Source of the DNA: Nocardiopsis sp. TSRI0078
GTDB taxonomy: Bacteria > Actinomycetota > Actinomycetes > Streptosporangiales > Streptosporangiaceae
Length of the DNA stretch: 64,000 nt
Direction: 5' to 3'
Assembly: GCF_001905145.1 (NCBI RefSeq)
Contig: NZ_LWLB01000023.1
Coordinates: forward strand, 1-64,000
Below are positions 42,950 to 50,927 of the stretch, piece by piece. Within the stretch, counting starts at the first letter, position 1, and each line of letters opens with the position of its first letter. The notes beneath the pieces were generated by a model. The model searched no databases. It was not told the origin of the DNA and worked only from the letters and a program-made list of their open reading frames with translations. Both the position numbers and the translations under genes were made by a program.

Positions 42950-42967
42950 TAGTTTCCTATTAAACTA
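42950..42967. promoter_or_regulatory. Candidate MarR-like operator
   Basis: TAGTTTCCTATTAAACTA has 6-bp arms (TAGTTT/AAACTA) around a 6-bp centre in an AT-rich patch just upstream of the LLM gene. The layout suits MarR-type proteins; no marR gene is in view. Confidence 0.45.
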
Positions 42968-43199
42968 TCATGGCGAACGCCTGGTGCCCCTCCCCTGTTC
43001 CTTCCCCGACGCGCCGATCCGAGGGTCAGTGTTCACCCACAGGCACGCTCCGTATCTGTCAAATGTCACCATCCCCTGGTATCCCTGGAAAAGCTGGCAC
43101 CGGAACGGTCACCGGGTGTCACGGCGACCGGCACGGCTGAGTACGTGAGCACACGTGAAGGAGGAGGGCGCGCACCCCGACCCACGCGCCCGTAGCCCC

Positions 43200-43358
43200 A
43201 TGGCCACGACCCTCGACCCCCGACGGCACCTTCCCCACCAGGACCACGACCGGACCGACCGCGAGCCCGTGGTGCTCGCCGACGCCCTCGGCGACGTCAT
43301 GGCCGCCCTCACCGAGGTCGACCCGGACCTGCTGCCCGTGCACAGGACCGAGGCCTGA
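43200..43358 (+). CDS. Small 52-aa hypothetical protein
   Basis: The frame MATTLDPRRHLPHQDHDRTDREPV and onward has about 90 percent G or C in third positions, much stronger than chance frames nearby, so it is probably translated. The acidic second half (LADALGDVMAALTEVDPDLLPVH) could be a helix. No family is recognised and the ribosome site is weak. Confidence 0.45.
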   Translation: MATTLDPRRHLPHQDHDRTDREPVVLADALGDVMAALTEVDPDLLPVHRTEA

Positions 43359-43461
43359 CCCACCGCGACCGTCACCTCCCGGCGGGCGCCCACGGCTACC
43401 AGGTGCGCGCCCGCCGGCCGCCGTCCCCGCACCGGCCGGCTCCCAGCCGGGAGGCGGCCCC

Positions 43462-43836
43462 TCAGCCGGGAGCGATCCCCTCGGGATGCTCGGGCAGGAA
43501 GGAGCGCACCAGTTCGATCGGGCCGCGGATGCGGGAGTTGAACTCGGCCAGCTCCTCGGCGGGCACCCACAACTCCAGGATCGTGCTCCCGCCGACCTGG
43601 CGGACCGGATAGCGGGCGGCGAAGCGGGCGTCCACGTGAAACCGCGTGACGTGGCCCTCACCATCGCGTGGCAGGTTCCACTCCCGTGCGATCCGCAGCG
43701 CGTAGTCCTCGTTGAGGACCGGGTAGAAGATGGGCTGCTCCGGCAGGCGCGGCGGCCACTCCCGCCAGCCGGACCCCCTGACCAGCGCGAGTTCCGCGGG
43801 GCCTGTGGGCCGCCACAGGGTGGTCGTCTCGGACAT
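43462..43836 (-). CDS. ADP-ribosylation/crystallin J1-type small protein
   Basis: A 124-aa protein: TTLWRPTGPAELALVRGSGWREWPPRLPEQPIFYPVLNEDYALRIAREWN, then FHVDARFAARYPVRQVGGSTILELWVPAEELAEFN. This is a conserved actinobacterial family usually labelled ADP-ribosylation/crystallin J1, though it is far shorter than true ADP-ribosylglycohydrolases and lacks their Asp clusters. I regard the label as nominal. It stands alone. The ATG follows AAGGAAG-like sequence. Confidence 0.65.
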   Translation of the reverse strand: MSETTTLWRPTGPAELALVRGSGWREWPPRLPEQPIFYPVLNEDYALRIAREWNLPRDGEGHVTRFHVDARFAARYPVRQVGGSTILELWVPAEELAEFNSRIRGPIELVRSFLPEHPEGIAPG

Positions 43837-44260
43837 GGGAACCGCTTCCTTGGGTAGTGCGTGGGCAGGAGCTTAGAGAGAGCATGCATGATCCGCACCC
43901 GCTTTTTACCGGACGACCCGAAAATCGGTCCGTACAGCGGGAACACCTCAGTCATACGAAGCGTTCTCTCAGGTGAAGCGCCCCAGACCGAAACTCCCGA
44001 CCCCGATCGAAGGCCCTGAGAGGCGCTCACCACAATCCATGCGCGGATGCACGCGCTCGTGTCGGTAATGGGGGTTTCCGACACGTATTCAGACGCTGCA
44101 TCCGCCCTCCCAGCGGCCAGACCGCACTCAGTGCACACTGGCCGCGCCCGCTGTGGCCCGCGTTGGGGGACGTGGGCCACAGCCATGTCCGGGGGTGTGC
44201 GGCCCAGGCCGCGCGCCCCCGGACTCTTGTTCTCCGAACCTCTCCCCGGCTCCGCGGGTG
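43837..44260. other. Intergenic, no gene recognised
   Basis: About 420 bp upstream of the small protein and downstream of the dioxygenase operon. No clear hairpin or coding frame. Confidence 0.45.
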
Positions 44261-45121
44261 TCAGCCGCGACGGTCCAGGACGAAGTCGTACTCGGCGCGC
44301 AGGTGGGGTCGGTCGCACACGCTCCCGTCCGGCGCCGGGCCCGCCGGGTGGTCGGTGAAGGGCACGACCAGGGCGTCCTTGGTCCCGAAGACCACGTCTG
44401 TCGCGAGGAAGTCCGAGCCCTCGCGGAACAGGTGGGTGATGAGGCGGGCGTAACCGGGCTCGTCGATGAGGAAGTGGATGTGCGCGGGACGGTACGGGCT
44501 GATGTCGGTGCGCTTCACCAGGTCGCCCACCGGACCGTCCATGGGGATGGTGTAGCCGAGCGGCGCGATGGTGCGCAGGCAGTAGGTGCCGTCCTCGCGT
44601 GTGCGGTACTTGGCGCGCAGCCGCGCCTCGTCCACCTCCAACTGCGACTCGTAGGCGCCCTCGGCGTCGGCCTGCCACACGTCCAGGACCGCCCCGGCCA
44701 CGGGCGCGCCGTCGGTGTCGGTGACGCGGCCGGTGACGTACAGGGGCGTGCCCTCGATCCCCTCGGACATGTCGTGGCCGAACTCGGCGTCCGGCGAGCC
44801 GTCGATGTGGAAGGGGCCCAGCACGGTCGCCGGGGTGGCCTCCTTCGAGAAGCGGTTGTTGAGCTGCACCACCAGCGTGCTCAGCCCGAACACGTCCGAG
44901 GCCAGGATGAACTCCTGGCGCTTGTCGTCGCAGGCCTTCCCGGTGGCGGTCAGCCACTCGATCGCGGCCGCCCACTCCTCCTCCGTCAGTTCGACCTCGC
45001 GGGCGAAGGCGTGCAGGTGGCGCACCAGCGCGGTCAGCAGCTGGGCAGTGCGGGGGTCGTGGGCGCTCTCCCAGCGCTCCACGGCCAGGTCGGTCAGGTT
45101 CTTCTCGGTCACGAACGCCAT
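44261..45121 (-). CDS. Intradiol ring-cleavage dioxygenase (hydroxyquinol/catechol type)
   Basis: A 286-aa non-haem Fe(III) dioxygenase. The N-terminal helical dimer domain covers about 1-100, followed by the beta-sandwich with LGPFHIDGSP. Iron ligands match the family: Tyr in EGAYESQ (Y157), Tyr in PLGYTIPMDGP (Y190) and the two His in YRPAHIHFLI (H214, H216). It opens a catechol or 1,2,4-trihydroxybenzene ring between the hydroxyls to a muconate-type product; the GYTIPMDGPVGDL and RPAHIHF details favour the hydroxyquinol/chlorocatechol branch. It is third in a minus-strand operon after CoA-transferase and citryl-CoA lyase-like genes. No muconate cycloisomerase or maleylacetate reductase is adjacent. 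Confidence 0.9.
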   Translation of the reverse strand: MAFVTEKNLTDLAVERWESAHDPRTAQLLTALVRHLHAFAREVELTEEEWAAAIEWLTATGKACDDKRQEFILASDVFGLSTLVVQLNNRFSKEATPATVLGPFHIDGSPDAEFGHDMSEGIEGTPLYVTGRVTDTDGAPVAGAVLDVWQADAEGAYESQLEVDEARLRAKYRTREDGTYCLRTIAPLGYTIPMDGPVGDLVKRTDISPYRPAHIHFLIDEPGYARLITHLFREGSDFLATDVVFGTKDALVVPFTDHPAGPAPDGSVCDRPHLRAEYDFVLDRRG

Positions 45122-45141
45122 GGGAATCGTTCTCCCGCAGT

Positions 45142-45999
45142 TCAGGGGGTCAGTGGATCGGGTGTGTAGGGGGTGGGGTCGACGGGCCTGTTGTCGAGGT
45201 CCACCGACAGGAAGACGTCGTTGGCGACGGGCGCCCGCAGCTCCTCGGCGAGCTGGCCGACCAGCCCGGCGGTACGGGCCAGCAGGGCGAAGCCGCGCAG
45301 GAGCTCGATGGGCAGGCCCAGGTCGGCCAGGGCGGCGCCGCACACTCCGGCGCCGTTGAGCGGCAGCCTCTTGCCGAGGACCTCGGGGTGGACGCGACCG
45401 ATCGCCTCGAAGAGGGACAGGTGCGGGCCGAACAGGTCCTCCTCGCGGGCGATGCGCATGAGCGCGGGGGTACGCGGATCGCCCTGCTTGTGCACGTGGT
45501 GGCCGAGGCCGGGTACGAAGCGGCCCGCCTCGCGCTCGGCCCGCACCGTGCGCAGCGCGGCCTCGTCCCAGGAGGCGTCGTCGGTGGGCAGGTCGCCGTC
45601 CAGGGAGCGCAGTACCCCGTGCAGGAAGCGGCCGGTGTCCTCGGTGACACCCAGGAAGCGCGATCCCCCGCCGAGCAGACCCGCGGCCAGCGCGCCCTGG
45701 ATCGAGTCCGGTGCGGACAGGTAGGTCAGACGGGTGACGATGGCCGTGGGAGTGAACCCGTGGTCGGCCAGGGCCGCCAGCACCGCCTCGAAGACACGGG
45801 TCTCCCCTGGGCTGGGGCGGCGCTGGGTGGCCAGCCAGAAGCTGAGTTCGCCGAACCCGACCTTGCCCATGACGTCCTCGGCCAGGTCCTGACCCAGCAG
45901 GGTGATGGAGGTGGGGCTGGAGGCACCCAGGGCGGTGGGGTACCCATCGCGCCCGTGCGGTGCCCGCTTCGCGCCGGAGTCCTGTCGGTGCTCGCTCAT
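45142..45999 (-). CDS. Citryl-CoA lyase / citrate synthase-like protein
   Basis: A 285-aa short member of the citrate synthase superfamily: SPTSITLLGQDLAEDVMGKVGFGELSFWLATQRRPSPGETRVFEAVLAALADHGFTPTAIVTRLTY, later FVPGLGHHVHKQGDPRTPALMRIA and PLNGAGVCGAALADLGLP. The GLGHHVHKQGDPR segment corresponds to the catalytic GFGHPVYK-DPR block. Lacking the long N-terminal part of citrate synthases, such proteins act as citryl-CoA lyases or split related acyl-CoAs. Its ATG overlaps the CoA-transferase stop, and the dioxygenase starts 20 bp after its stop. It may cleave a CoA-activated ring-cleavage product (inference). Confidence 0.82.
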   Translation of the reverse strand: MSEHRQDSGAKRAPHGRDGYPTALGASSPTSITLLGQDLAEDVMGKVGFGELSFWLATQRRPSPGETRVFEAVLAALADHGFTPTAIVTRLTYLSAPDSIQGALAAGLLGGGSRFLGVTEDTGRFLHGVLRSLDGDLPTDDASWDEAALRTVRAEREAGRFVPGLGHHVHKQGDPRTPALMRIAREEDLFGPHLSLFEAIGRVHPEVLGKRLPLNGAGVCGAALADLGLPIELLRGFALLARTAGLVGQLAEELRAPVANDVFLSVDLDNRPVDPTPYTPDPLTP

Positions 46000-47216
46000 G
46001 TGGTTTCCTCTCGCTGCTCGGGCTCGGCCAGCCAGGCGCGCAGGTCCGCGCCGTGCTCGTCCAGTTCGGGCGGGGGAAGCCGGTAGGAGGCGGGGGTGGC
46101 GGAGAAACGGATCGGGTGGCGTGTGGTGGGGACCGCGCGCTCTCCCTGTCCGACCTCCACCACCGGATCCAGGTCGAAGCGCTCGGCCATGGCGAACCCG
46201 CCGTCGATGGTCTGGATCGGCCCGCAGGGCACCCCGGCGGCCACGAGCAGGTCGAACCACTCCAGCGCGCTCCGCTTGGCCAGTCGCTCGACCAGGATCG
46301 GGCGCAGTTCGGCGCGGTTGGCGGTGCGGGCGGCGTTGGTGGCGAAGCGCTCGTCGTCCGCGGTCCCGGAGATGCCCAGCACCTCGCACAGGGACCGGAA
46401 CTGGCGGTCGTTGGCCGCGGTGACGATGAGGTCGTCGTCGGCCGTGGGCAGGGGTTCGTAGGGGAACACGCTGGGGTGGGCGTTGCCCATGCGCATCGGC
46501 ACGGTCCCGCCCGCCACGTAGGCGGAACTGTGGTTGACCAGTCCGGTCAGCGCCGAGGACAACAGGTTGACCTCGACCCGCTGGCCCTCGCCCGTGGCGT
46601 CGCGGTGGCGCAGCGCGGCGAGGATGCCGATGGCGGCGTGGTTGCCCGCCATGACGTCGAACACCGAGATGCCCGCGCGGTAGGGCGTCCCGTCCGGATC
46701 CCCGGTCAGGCTCATGAGTCCGGAGACCGCCTGCACCATGAGGTCGTAGCCAGGCACGTCCCGGCCGGCGCCGGAGCCGAAGCCCGTGATGGAGCAGTAG
46801 ACCACACCGGCGTTGGCTTCCCGGACGCTGTCGTGGTCCAGCCCGAAGCGTGCCAGTCCGCCGGGGCGGAAGTTCTCGATCACCACGTCGGCGCGGCGGG
46901 CGAGTTCGCGCGCGGCCTTCGCGTCCTCCTCCTGGCGCAGGTCCAGGGCGATGGAGCGCTTGTTGCGGTTCACCCCCAGGTAGTAGGTGGACACGTCGCC
47001 GCGTACGGGCGGTTTCCACGAGCGCGTGTCGTCCCCCGCAGGGCTCTCCACCTTGACCACCTCGGCGCCCAGGTCGGCCAGCAGCATGGTGGCGTAGGGC
47101 CCGGCCAGGATCCGTGAGAAGTCCGCCACCAGCAGCCCCGCCAGCGGACCGCCCGGGGTGGTCCCGGTGGCCTCCCCCTCGGCTGTTCCGTCCCGTACGT
47201 ATGGGTCCCCCGCCAT
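45996..47216 (-). CDS. CaiB/BaiF (type III) CoA-transferase
   Basis: A 406-aa family III CoA-transferase. The start LAGLLVADFSRILAGPYATMLLADLGAEVVKVESPAGDDTRSW contains the CoA-binding region, and the catalytic Asp is in VPGYDLMVQAVSGLMSLTGDPDG. The ending TTRHPIRFSATPASYRLPPPELDEHG is typical. It moves CoA from a donor such as succinyl-CoA to a carboxylic acid. It is first in the operon with the lyase-like and dioxygenase genes (4-bp ATGA overlap with the former). ATG 47216 follows GAAGGGATG. Its promoter region carries the IclR-type palindromes and is shared with a divergent amidohydrolase. Confidence 0.9.
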   Translation of the reverse strand: MAGDPYVRDGTAEGEATGTTPGGPLAGLLVADFSRILAGPYATMLLADLGAEVVKVESPAGDDTRSWKPPVRGDVSTYYLGVNRNKRSIALDLRQEEDAKAARELARRADVVIENFRPGGLARFGLDHDSVREANAGVVYCSITGFGSGAGRDVPGYDLMVQAVSGLMSLTGDPDGTPYRAGISVFDVMAGNHAAIGILAALRHRDATGEGQRVEVNLLSSALTGLVNHSSAYVAGGTVPMRMGNAHPSVFPYEPLPTADDDLIVTAANDRQFRSLCEVLGISGTADDERFATNAARTANRAELRPILVERLAKRSALEWFDLLVAAGVPCGPIQTIDGGFAMAERFDLDPVVEVGQGERAVPTTRHPIRFSATPASYRLPPPELDEHGADLRAWLAEPEQREETT

Positions 47217-47230
47217 TTCTCATCCCTTCA

Positions 47231-47258
47231 ATGTCCGTCCAGCGGACATATGTCCGCT
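47231..47258. promoter_or_regulatory. IclR-type operator, three half-sites
   Basis: ATGTCCG (47231), CGGACAT (47243) and ATGTCCG (47250) form two overlapping inverted repeats, including the perfect 18-bp palindrome AGCGGACATATGTCCGCT (47241-47258). It lies 15 bp upstream of the CoA-transferase start in the divergent promoter; the iclR gene is at 49026. Confidence 0.72.
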
Positions 47259-47501
47259 AAGGGGATTCTGTATCTGCCCCTTCCTCGCGTCAACCCCCAC
47301 GATGGAACAGCCATGTTCCTTTCAGGATGCACGCAGGAATCAGCGCCCCTGGAGTCGGACCTTCCACCACATCCCTTGACAGAAGTGGCAACCTCACCAA
47401 AAGTGGAGTCACACTGGCGACCGCACAGCGGACCGACGTCCGGAGAGGGCGGGGGTAGAGCGGTGCACCAGCCAACAAGACGCTACGGCGAGGAGTCCCC
47501 C

Positions 47502-48944
47502 ATGAACAGACAGATCGGTTTCCCCCCAGGCCGACCGGTGGTCCTGCGCGGCGGCACGGTACTGCCCATGGACGACGCGCGCACCGTCCTAGAGAACACC
47601 GACGTACTGGTCGTCGACGACCGCGTGGCCGCCGTGGGCCGGGACCTTCCGGTGCCCGACGGCACCGCGGAGATCGACGCGGCCGGAGGACTGGTCATGC
47701 CGGGCATGATCGACACCCACCGGCACATGTGGCAGACCGCCATGCGTGGTTACGGGGCCGACTGGACCCTCACCCAGTACTTCGTCTGGTACTACCTGGA
47801 ACACGGCACGAAGTTCCGCCCCGCCGACGTGCACGCGGGTAACACACTCGCCGCCGTCGAGGCGCTGGAGGCCGGGGTCACCACCGTCGTCGACTGGTCC
47901 CACGGGTTGCAGACGCCCGAGCACGCCGACGCGGCCGTGGACGCGCTGCGCTCGGTGCCCGGGCGCTACGTCCTGGCCTACGGCAACATTCACCAGGCGC
48001 CCGCCGAATGGGCCACCGCCCCGGAGTTCCGTGCCTTCGTCGAGCGCAACCGCGAGGACGACATGCTCGGCCTGCAGATCGCCTTCGACGTGACCGGCGA
48101 CCCGGAGTTCCCCGAGCGGCCCGCCTTCGAGGCCGCCCGCGACCTGGGGCTGCCCGTCACCACCCATGCCGGCGTGTGGGGTGCCACGGGGGACAACGGC
48201 ATCCGGCTCATGTACGAGCACGGCTTCATGGGACCGGAGACGGTCTACGTGCACGCCGCCTCCCTGTCGCAGGACTCCTACCAGCGCATCGCCGCCACCG
48301 GCGGGTCGGTGTCGGTGTCCACCGAGAGCGAGCAGAGCGCCGGTCAGGGCTACCCGCCCACCTGGGCGATCCGCGCGCACGGCATCCCGGTGTCGCTGTC
48401 GGTGGACACGAGCGCCTGGTGGAGCGGCGACCTGTTCAGCGCCATGCGCACCACCCTGGGCGCCGACCGCTCCCGTGAGCACCTGGAGGCCCAGCGGCTG
48501 GGGAACACCGTCACCCACTGCGCCCTGCGCGCCGACCAGGTGGTGGAGTGGGCCACACGCGGCGGAGCCACCGCCCTGGGCCGTGACGACCTGGGCCGGA
48601 TCGCGCCCGGCTGTAAAGCCGACCTGGTACTGATCCGCAACGACAACTCCCCCGTGTCGTTCCCGATGCTCAACCCGTACGGGCACGTCGCCTTCCAGGC
48701 CCAACGCGGCGACGTGCACACCGTCCTGGTCGACGGACGGGTGGTCAAGTACGAACACCGGCTGGTGGACATCGACCTGGCGGCCGTACGCCGGAGCGTG
48801 GACGCCACCGTCGACCACCTGCGCACAGCCGTCGGCGAGCAGGAGTGGGTGGTGGGTATGAACCCCGAGATCCCCGAGTCGAAGGTCCTCGACAACCCGT
48901 ACACCTACACCGACTACCGCGACTCCAGTACCCGAGGCAGGTGA
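47502..48944 (+). CDS. Amidohydrolase of the ATZ/TRZ (chlorohydrolase/deaminase) type
   Basis: A 480-aa metal-dependent hydrolase: VLRGGTVLPMDDARTVLENTDVLVVDDRVAAVG, then MPGMIDTHRHMWQTAMRG (metal HxH), GVTTVVDWSHG, VTTHAGVWG (His ligand), YVHAASLS and SLSVDTSAWW (Asp ligand), ending in the standard composite domain GRIAPGCKADLVLI. The family deaminates or dechlorinates N-heterocycles (cytosine, guanine, triazines) and other amines. GAGGAG precedes ATG 47502. It is divergent from the CoA-transferase operon under shared palindromes, so it probably feeds the ring-cleavage route by removing an amino group. Substrate is inference. Confidence 0.88.
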   Translation: MNRQIGFPPGRPVVLRGGTVLPMDDARTVLENTDVLVVDDRVAAVGRDLPVPDGTAEIDAAGGLVMPGMIDTHRHMWQTAMRGYGADWTLTQYFVWYYLEHGTKFRPADVHAGNTLAAVEALEAGVTTVVDWSHGLQTPEHADAAVDALRSVPGRYVLAYGNIHQAPAEWATAPEFRAFVERNREDDMLGLQIAFDVTGDPEFPERPAFEAARDLGLPVTTHAGVWGATGDNGIRLMYEHGFMGPETVYVHAASLSQDSYQRIAATGGSVSVSTESEQSAGQGYPPTWAIRAHGIPVSLSVDTSAWWSGDLFSAMRTTLGADRSREHLEAQRLGNTVTHCALRADQVVEWATRGGATALGRDDLGRIAPGCKADLVLIRNDNSPVSFPMLNPYGHVAFQAQRGDVHTVLVDGRVVKYEHRLVDIDLAAVRRSVDATVDHLRTAVGEQEWVVGMNPEIPESKVLDNPYTYTDYRDSSTRGR

Positions 48945-49025
48945 GCGACAACCGGTCGGCGCCGAGCCGCCGACCGGACACCCGCTGGATATGCTGGCGC
49001 TTCCACGACACGGACGGGAGACACC

Positions 49026-49838
49026 ATGCCGCGCGAGGGTACCGGCCCCGACTTCATCGAGGCGCTGGCCCGGGGGTTGGACGTGATCCGGGCCTTCCAG
49101 CCGCACCAGCCGACGATGACCCTGGCCGAGGTGGCCAAGGTCACCGGGCTGGCCCGTCCCACTGCGCGGCGAATCCTGATCACCCTGCAGGAGCTGGGCT
49201 ATGTGCGTTCGGGCAGCGCGGGCTACTCCCTGACACCGCGCGTGCTGGAGCTGGGGGTGGCCTACATACGTTCGACCAGCCTGTGGGAGATCGCCCGTCC
49301 CCACCTGGAGGAGCTGTCCGAACGCACGGGCGAGTCATGTTCCATCGCCCAGCTCGACGGGTCGGACATCGTCTACGTCGCCCGCGTCGCGGTGCCCAAG
49401 ATCGTCACGCTGGACGTGCAGATCGGCACCCGCTTCCCCGCGCTGCAGACCTCGCTGGGCAAGGTCCTGCTGGCCGACCTGGCGCCCGAGGAGGCCGACC
49501 GGGTACTGGCCGAGCCCACCCGGTCCGGGCTGGTTCCGCTGTGGTGTCCCGACCGGGAGGAGCGCGACACCGTTCTGCGCGAGGTCCGCGCCCAGGGGTG
49601 GGCACTGACCGACGAGCACCTGGCCCGGGGCATCCGCTCGGTCGCCACGCCGCTGCGGGACGGACGGGGCCGGGTGTTCGCCGCGCTCAACGTCAACACA
49701 CACGCCGCCGAGACGTCGCTGGAGCATCTGACCCTGCACCACCTGCCCCTGCTGCTGCGCACGGCGGGCGAGATCAGCGCCGACGTCGCCCGCCTGGAGT
49801 CCGTACCACAGGTGACCCGCACGCCCCAGGTGCACTGA
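49026..49838 (+). CDS. IclR-family regulator (PcaR/PobR-like)
   Basis: A 270-aa regulator beginning GPDFIEALARGLDVIRAFQPHQPTMTLAEVAKVTGLARPTARRILITLQELGYVRS. This opening and the later AQLDGSDIVYVARVAVPKIVTLDVQIGTRFPALQTSLGKVLLADL are close to the IclR branch controlling protocatechuate and beta-ketoadipate genes. The effector domain ends HHLPLLLRTAGEISADVARL. It lies 81 bp after the amidohydrolase, same strand. The multiple palindromes at 47231-47258 fit the repeated half-site binding known for this branch. It most likely responds to an aromatic acid or ring-cleavage product. Confidence 0.9.
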   Translation: MPREGTGPDFIEALARGLDVIRAFQPHQPTMTLAEVAKVTGLARPTARRILITLQELGYVRSGSAGYSLTPRVLELGVAYIRSTSLWEIARPHLEELSERTGESCSIAQLDGSDIVYVARVAVPKIVTLDVQIGTRFPALQTSLGKVLLADLAPEEADRVLAEPTRSGLVPLWCPDREERDTVLREVRAQGWALTDEHLARGIRSVATPLRDGRGRVFAALNVNTHAAETSLEHLTLHHLPLLLRTAGEISADVARLESVPQVTRTPQVH

Positions 49839-49875
49839 CCTGGCACGTCGGGTCGCGAACGAGGAAGGCCACGCC

Positions 49876-50829
49876 ATGATCGCCGCACAGATCCCCGCAC
49901 CCGGCCGACCTCCGGTCCTGACCGACCTGCCCTCCCCGCAAAGCAATCCGGGCCGGGCGGTGGTCGAGGTCCTGGCCGCACCGATCACACCCCTGGACCT
50001 GCTGTGCGCCGGGGGGCAGTCCTACTTCGGGGTGCCCGCCACCCCCTACGTACCCGGAGTACAGGGGGTCGGGCGATGGGACGGACGCCTGGTCTGGTTC
50101 CCCACCGCCGCCGGGATGGCCCCGGGAGACGGGAGCATGGCCGAACGCGTGAGCGTACCCGAGGACCAGATGGTGGTCCTGCCCGAGGACGCCGACCCCG
50201 TTGCCGTCGCGGCGCTGGGCCTGTCGGCGGTGGCCGCGCACATGGCGCTGACATGGCGCGGCGGGCTCGCCGCTGGGGAGACGGTCCTGGTCCTGGGTGC
50301 GGGCGGGGTGGTGGGCCTGGCCGCGGTGCAGCTGGCGCGCACCGCCGGAGCGGGCCGGGTCGTGGCTGCGGCACGGTCGGACAAGGGGCGGGAGAGGGCT
50401 GCCCGTGCGGGCGCCGACGCGGTAGCCTCCCTGGACACCGACGACGTCGACGCGCTGGCCGCTCTGCTGGAAGAGGCCGCGCAGGGCCCCGTCGACCTGG
50501 TCCTGGACCCCCTTTTCGGCGCTCCCGCGGCTGCCGCCGCGCGTGTCCTGCGCCCCGAGGGACGCCTGGTGAACCTGGGCTCCTCGGCCGGAGAGCACGC
50601 GCCCCTGGACTCGGGCACCCTGCGCGGGCGCTCCCTGCGCCTGCTGGGCTACACCAACAACGCGCTCACCCCGCAGCAGCGGAGCGCGGCCGTGGACACT
50701 GTGGCCCGTGAGTGTGCGCTCGGCAGGCTGTCCGTCCCCTTCGAGCGGGTTCCGCTGGAGGAGGCGGCACGGGGATGGGAGCGGCAGGCCCGAGGGGTCG
50801 CGCGAGGACGGATCGTCCTGGTCCCCTGA
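49876..50829 (+). CDS. MDR-superfamily NADPH:quinone reductase-like protein
   Basis: A 317-aa medium-chain reductase without the structural zinc cysteines, so of the quinone oxidoreductase type. The GroES-like part has PLDLLCAGGQSYFGVPATPYVPGVQGVG; the Rossmann part has LVLGAGGVVGLAAVQLARTAGAGRVVAAARS. The ending RGVARGRIVLVP is standard. It starts 37 bp after the iclR stop with GAGGAAGG before the ATG, so it is likely cotranscribed. It could reduce a quinone or enone intermediate in the same pathway. Reaction is inference. Confidence 0.85.
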   Translation: MIAAQIPAPGRPPVLTDLPSPQSNPGRAVVEVLAAPITPLDLLCAGGQSYFGVPATPYVPGVQGVGRWDGRLVWFPTAAGMAPGDGSMAERVSVPEDQMVVLPEDADPVAVAALGLSAVAAHMALTWRGGLAAGETVLVLGAGGVVGLAAVQLARTAGAGRVVAAARSDKGRERAARAGADAVASLDTDDVDALAALLEEAAQGPVDLVLDPLFGAPAAAAARVLRPEGRLVNLGSSAGEHAPLDSGTLRGRSLRLLGYTNNALTPQQRSAAVDTVARECALGRLSVPFERVPLEEAARGWERQARGVARGRIVLVP

Positions 50830-50927
50830 CGTTCTCCCCTCCCTCGTCCGGGAACATGATGGGGTGGGGTCCATCCGGTTCCCCAGGTTCCGGGGTGGTG
50901 AGCGACGGCGTGGAACGGGAGGGCGCG

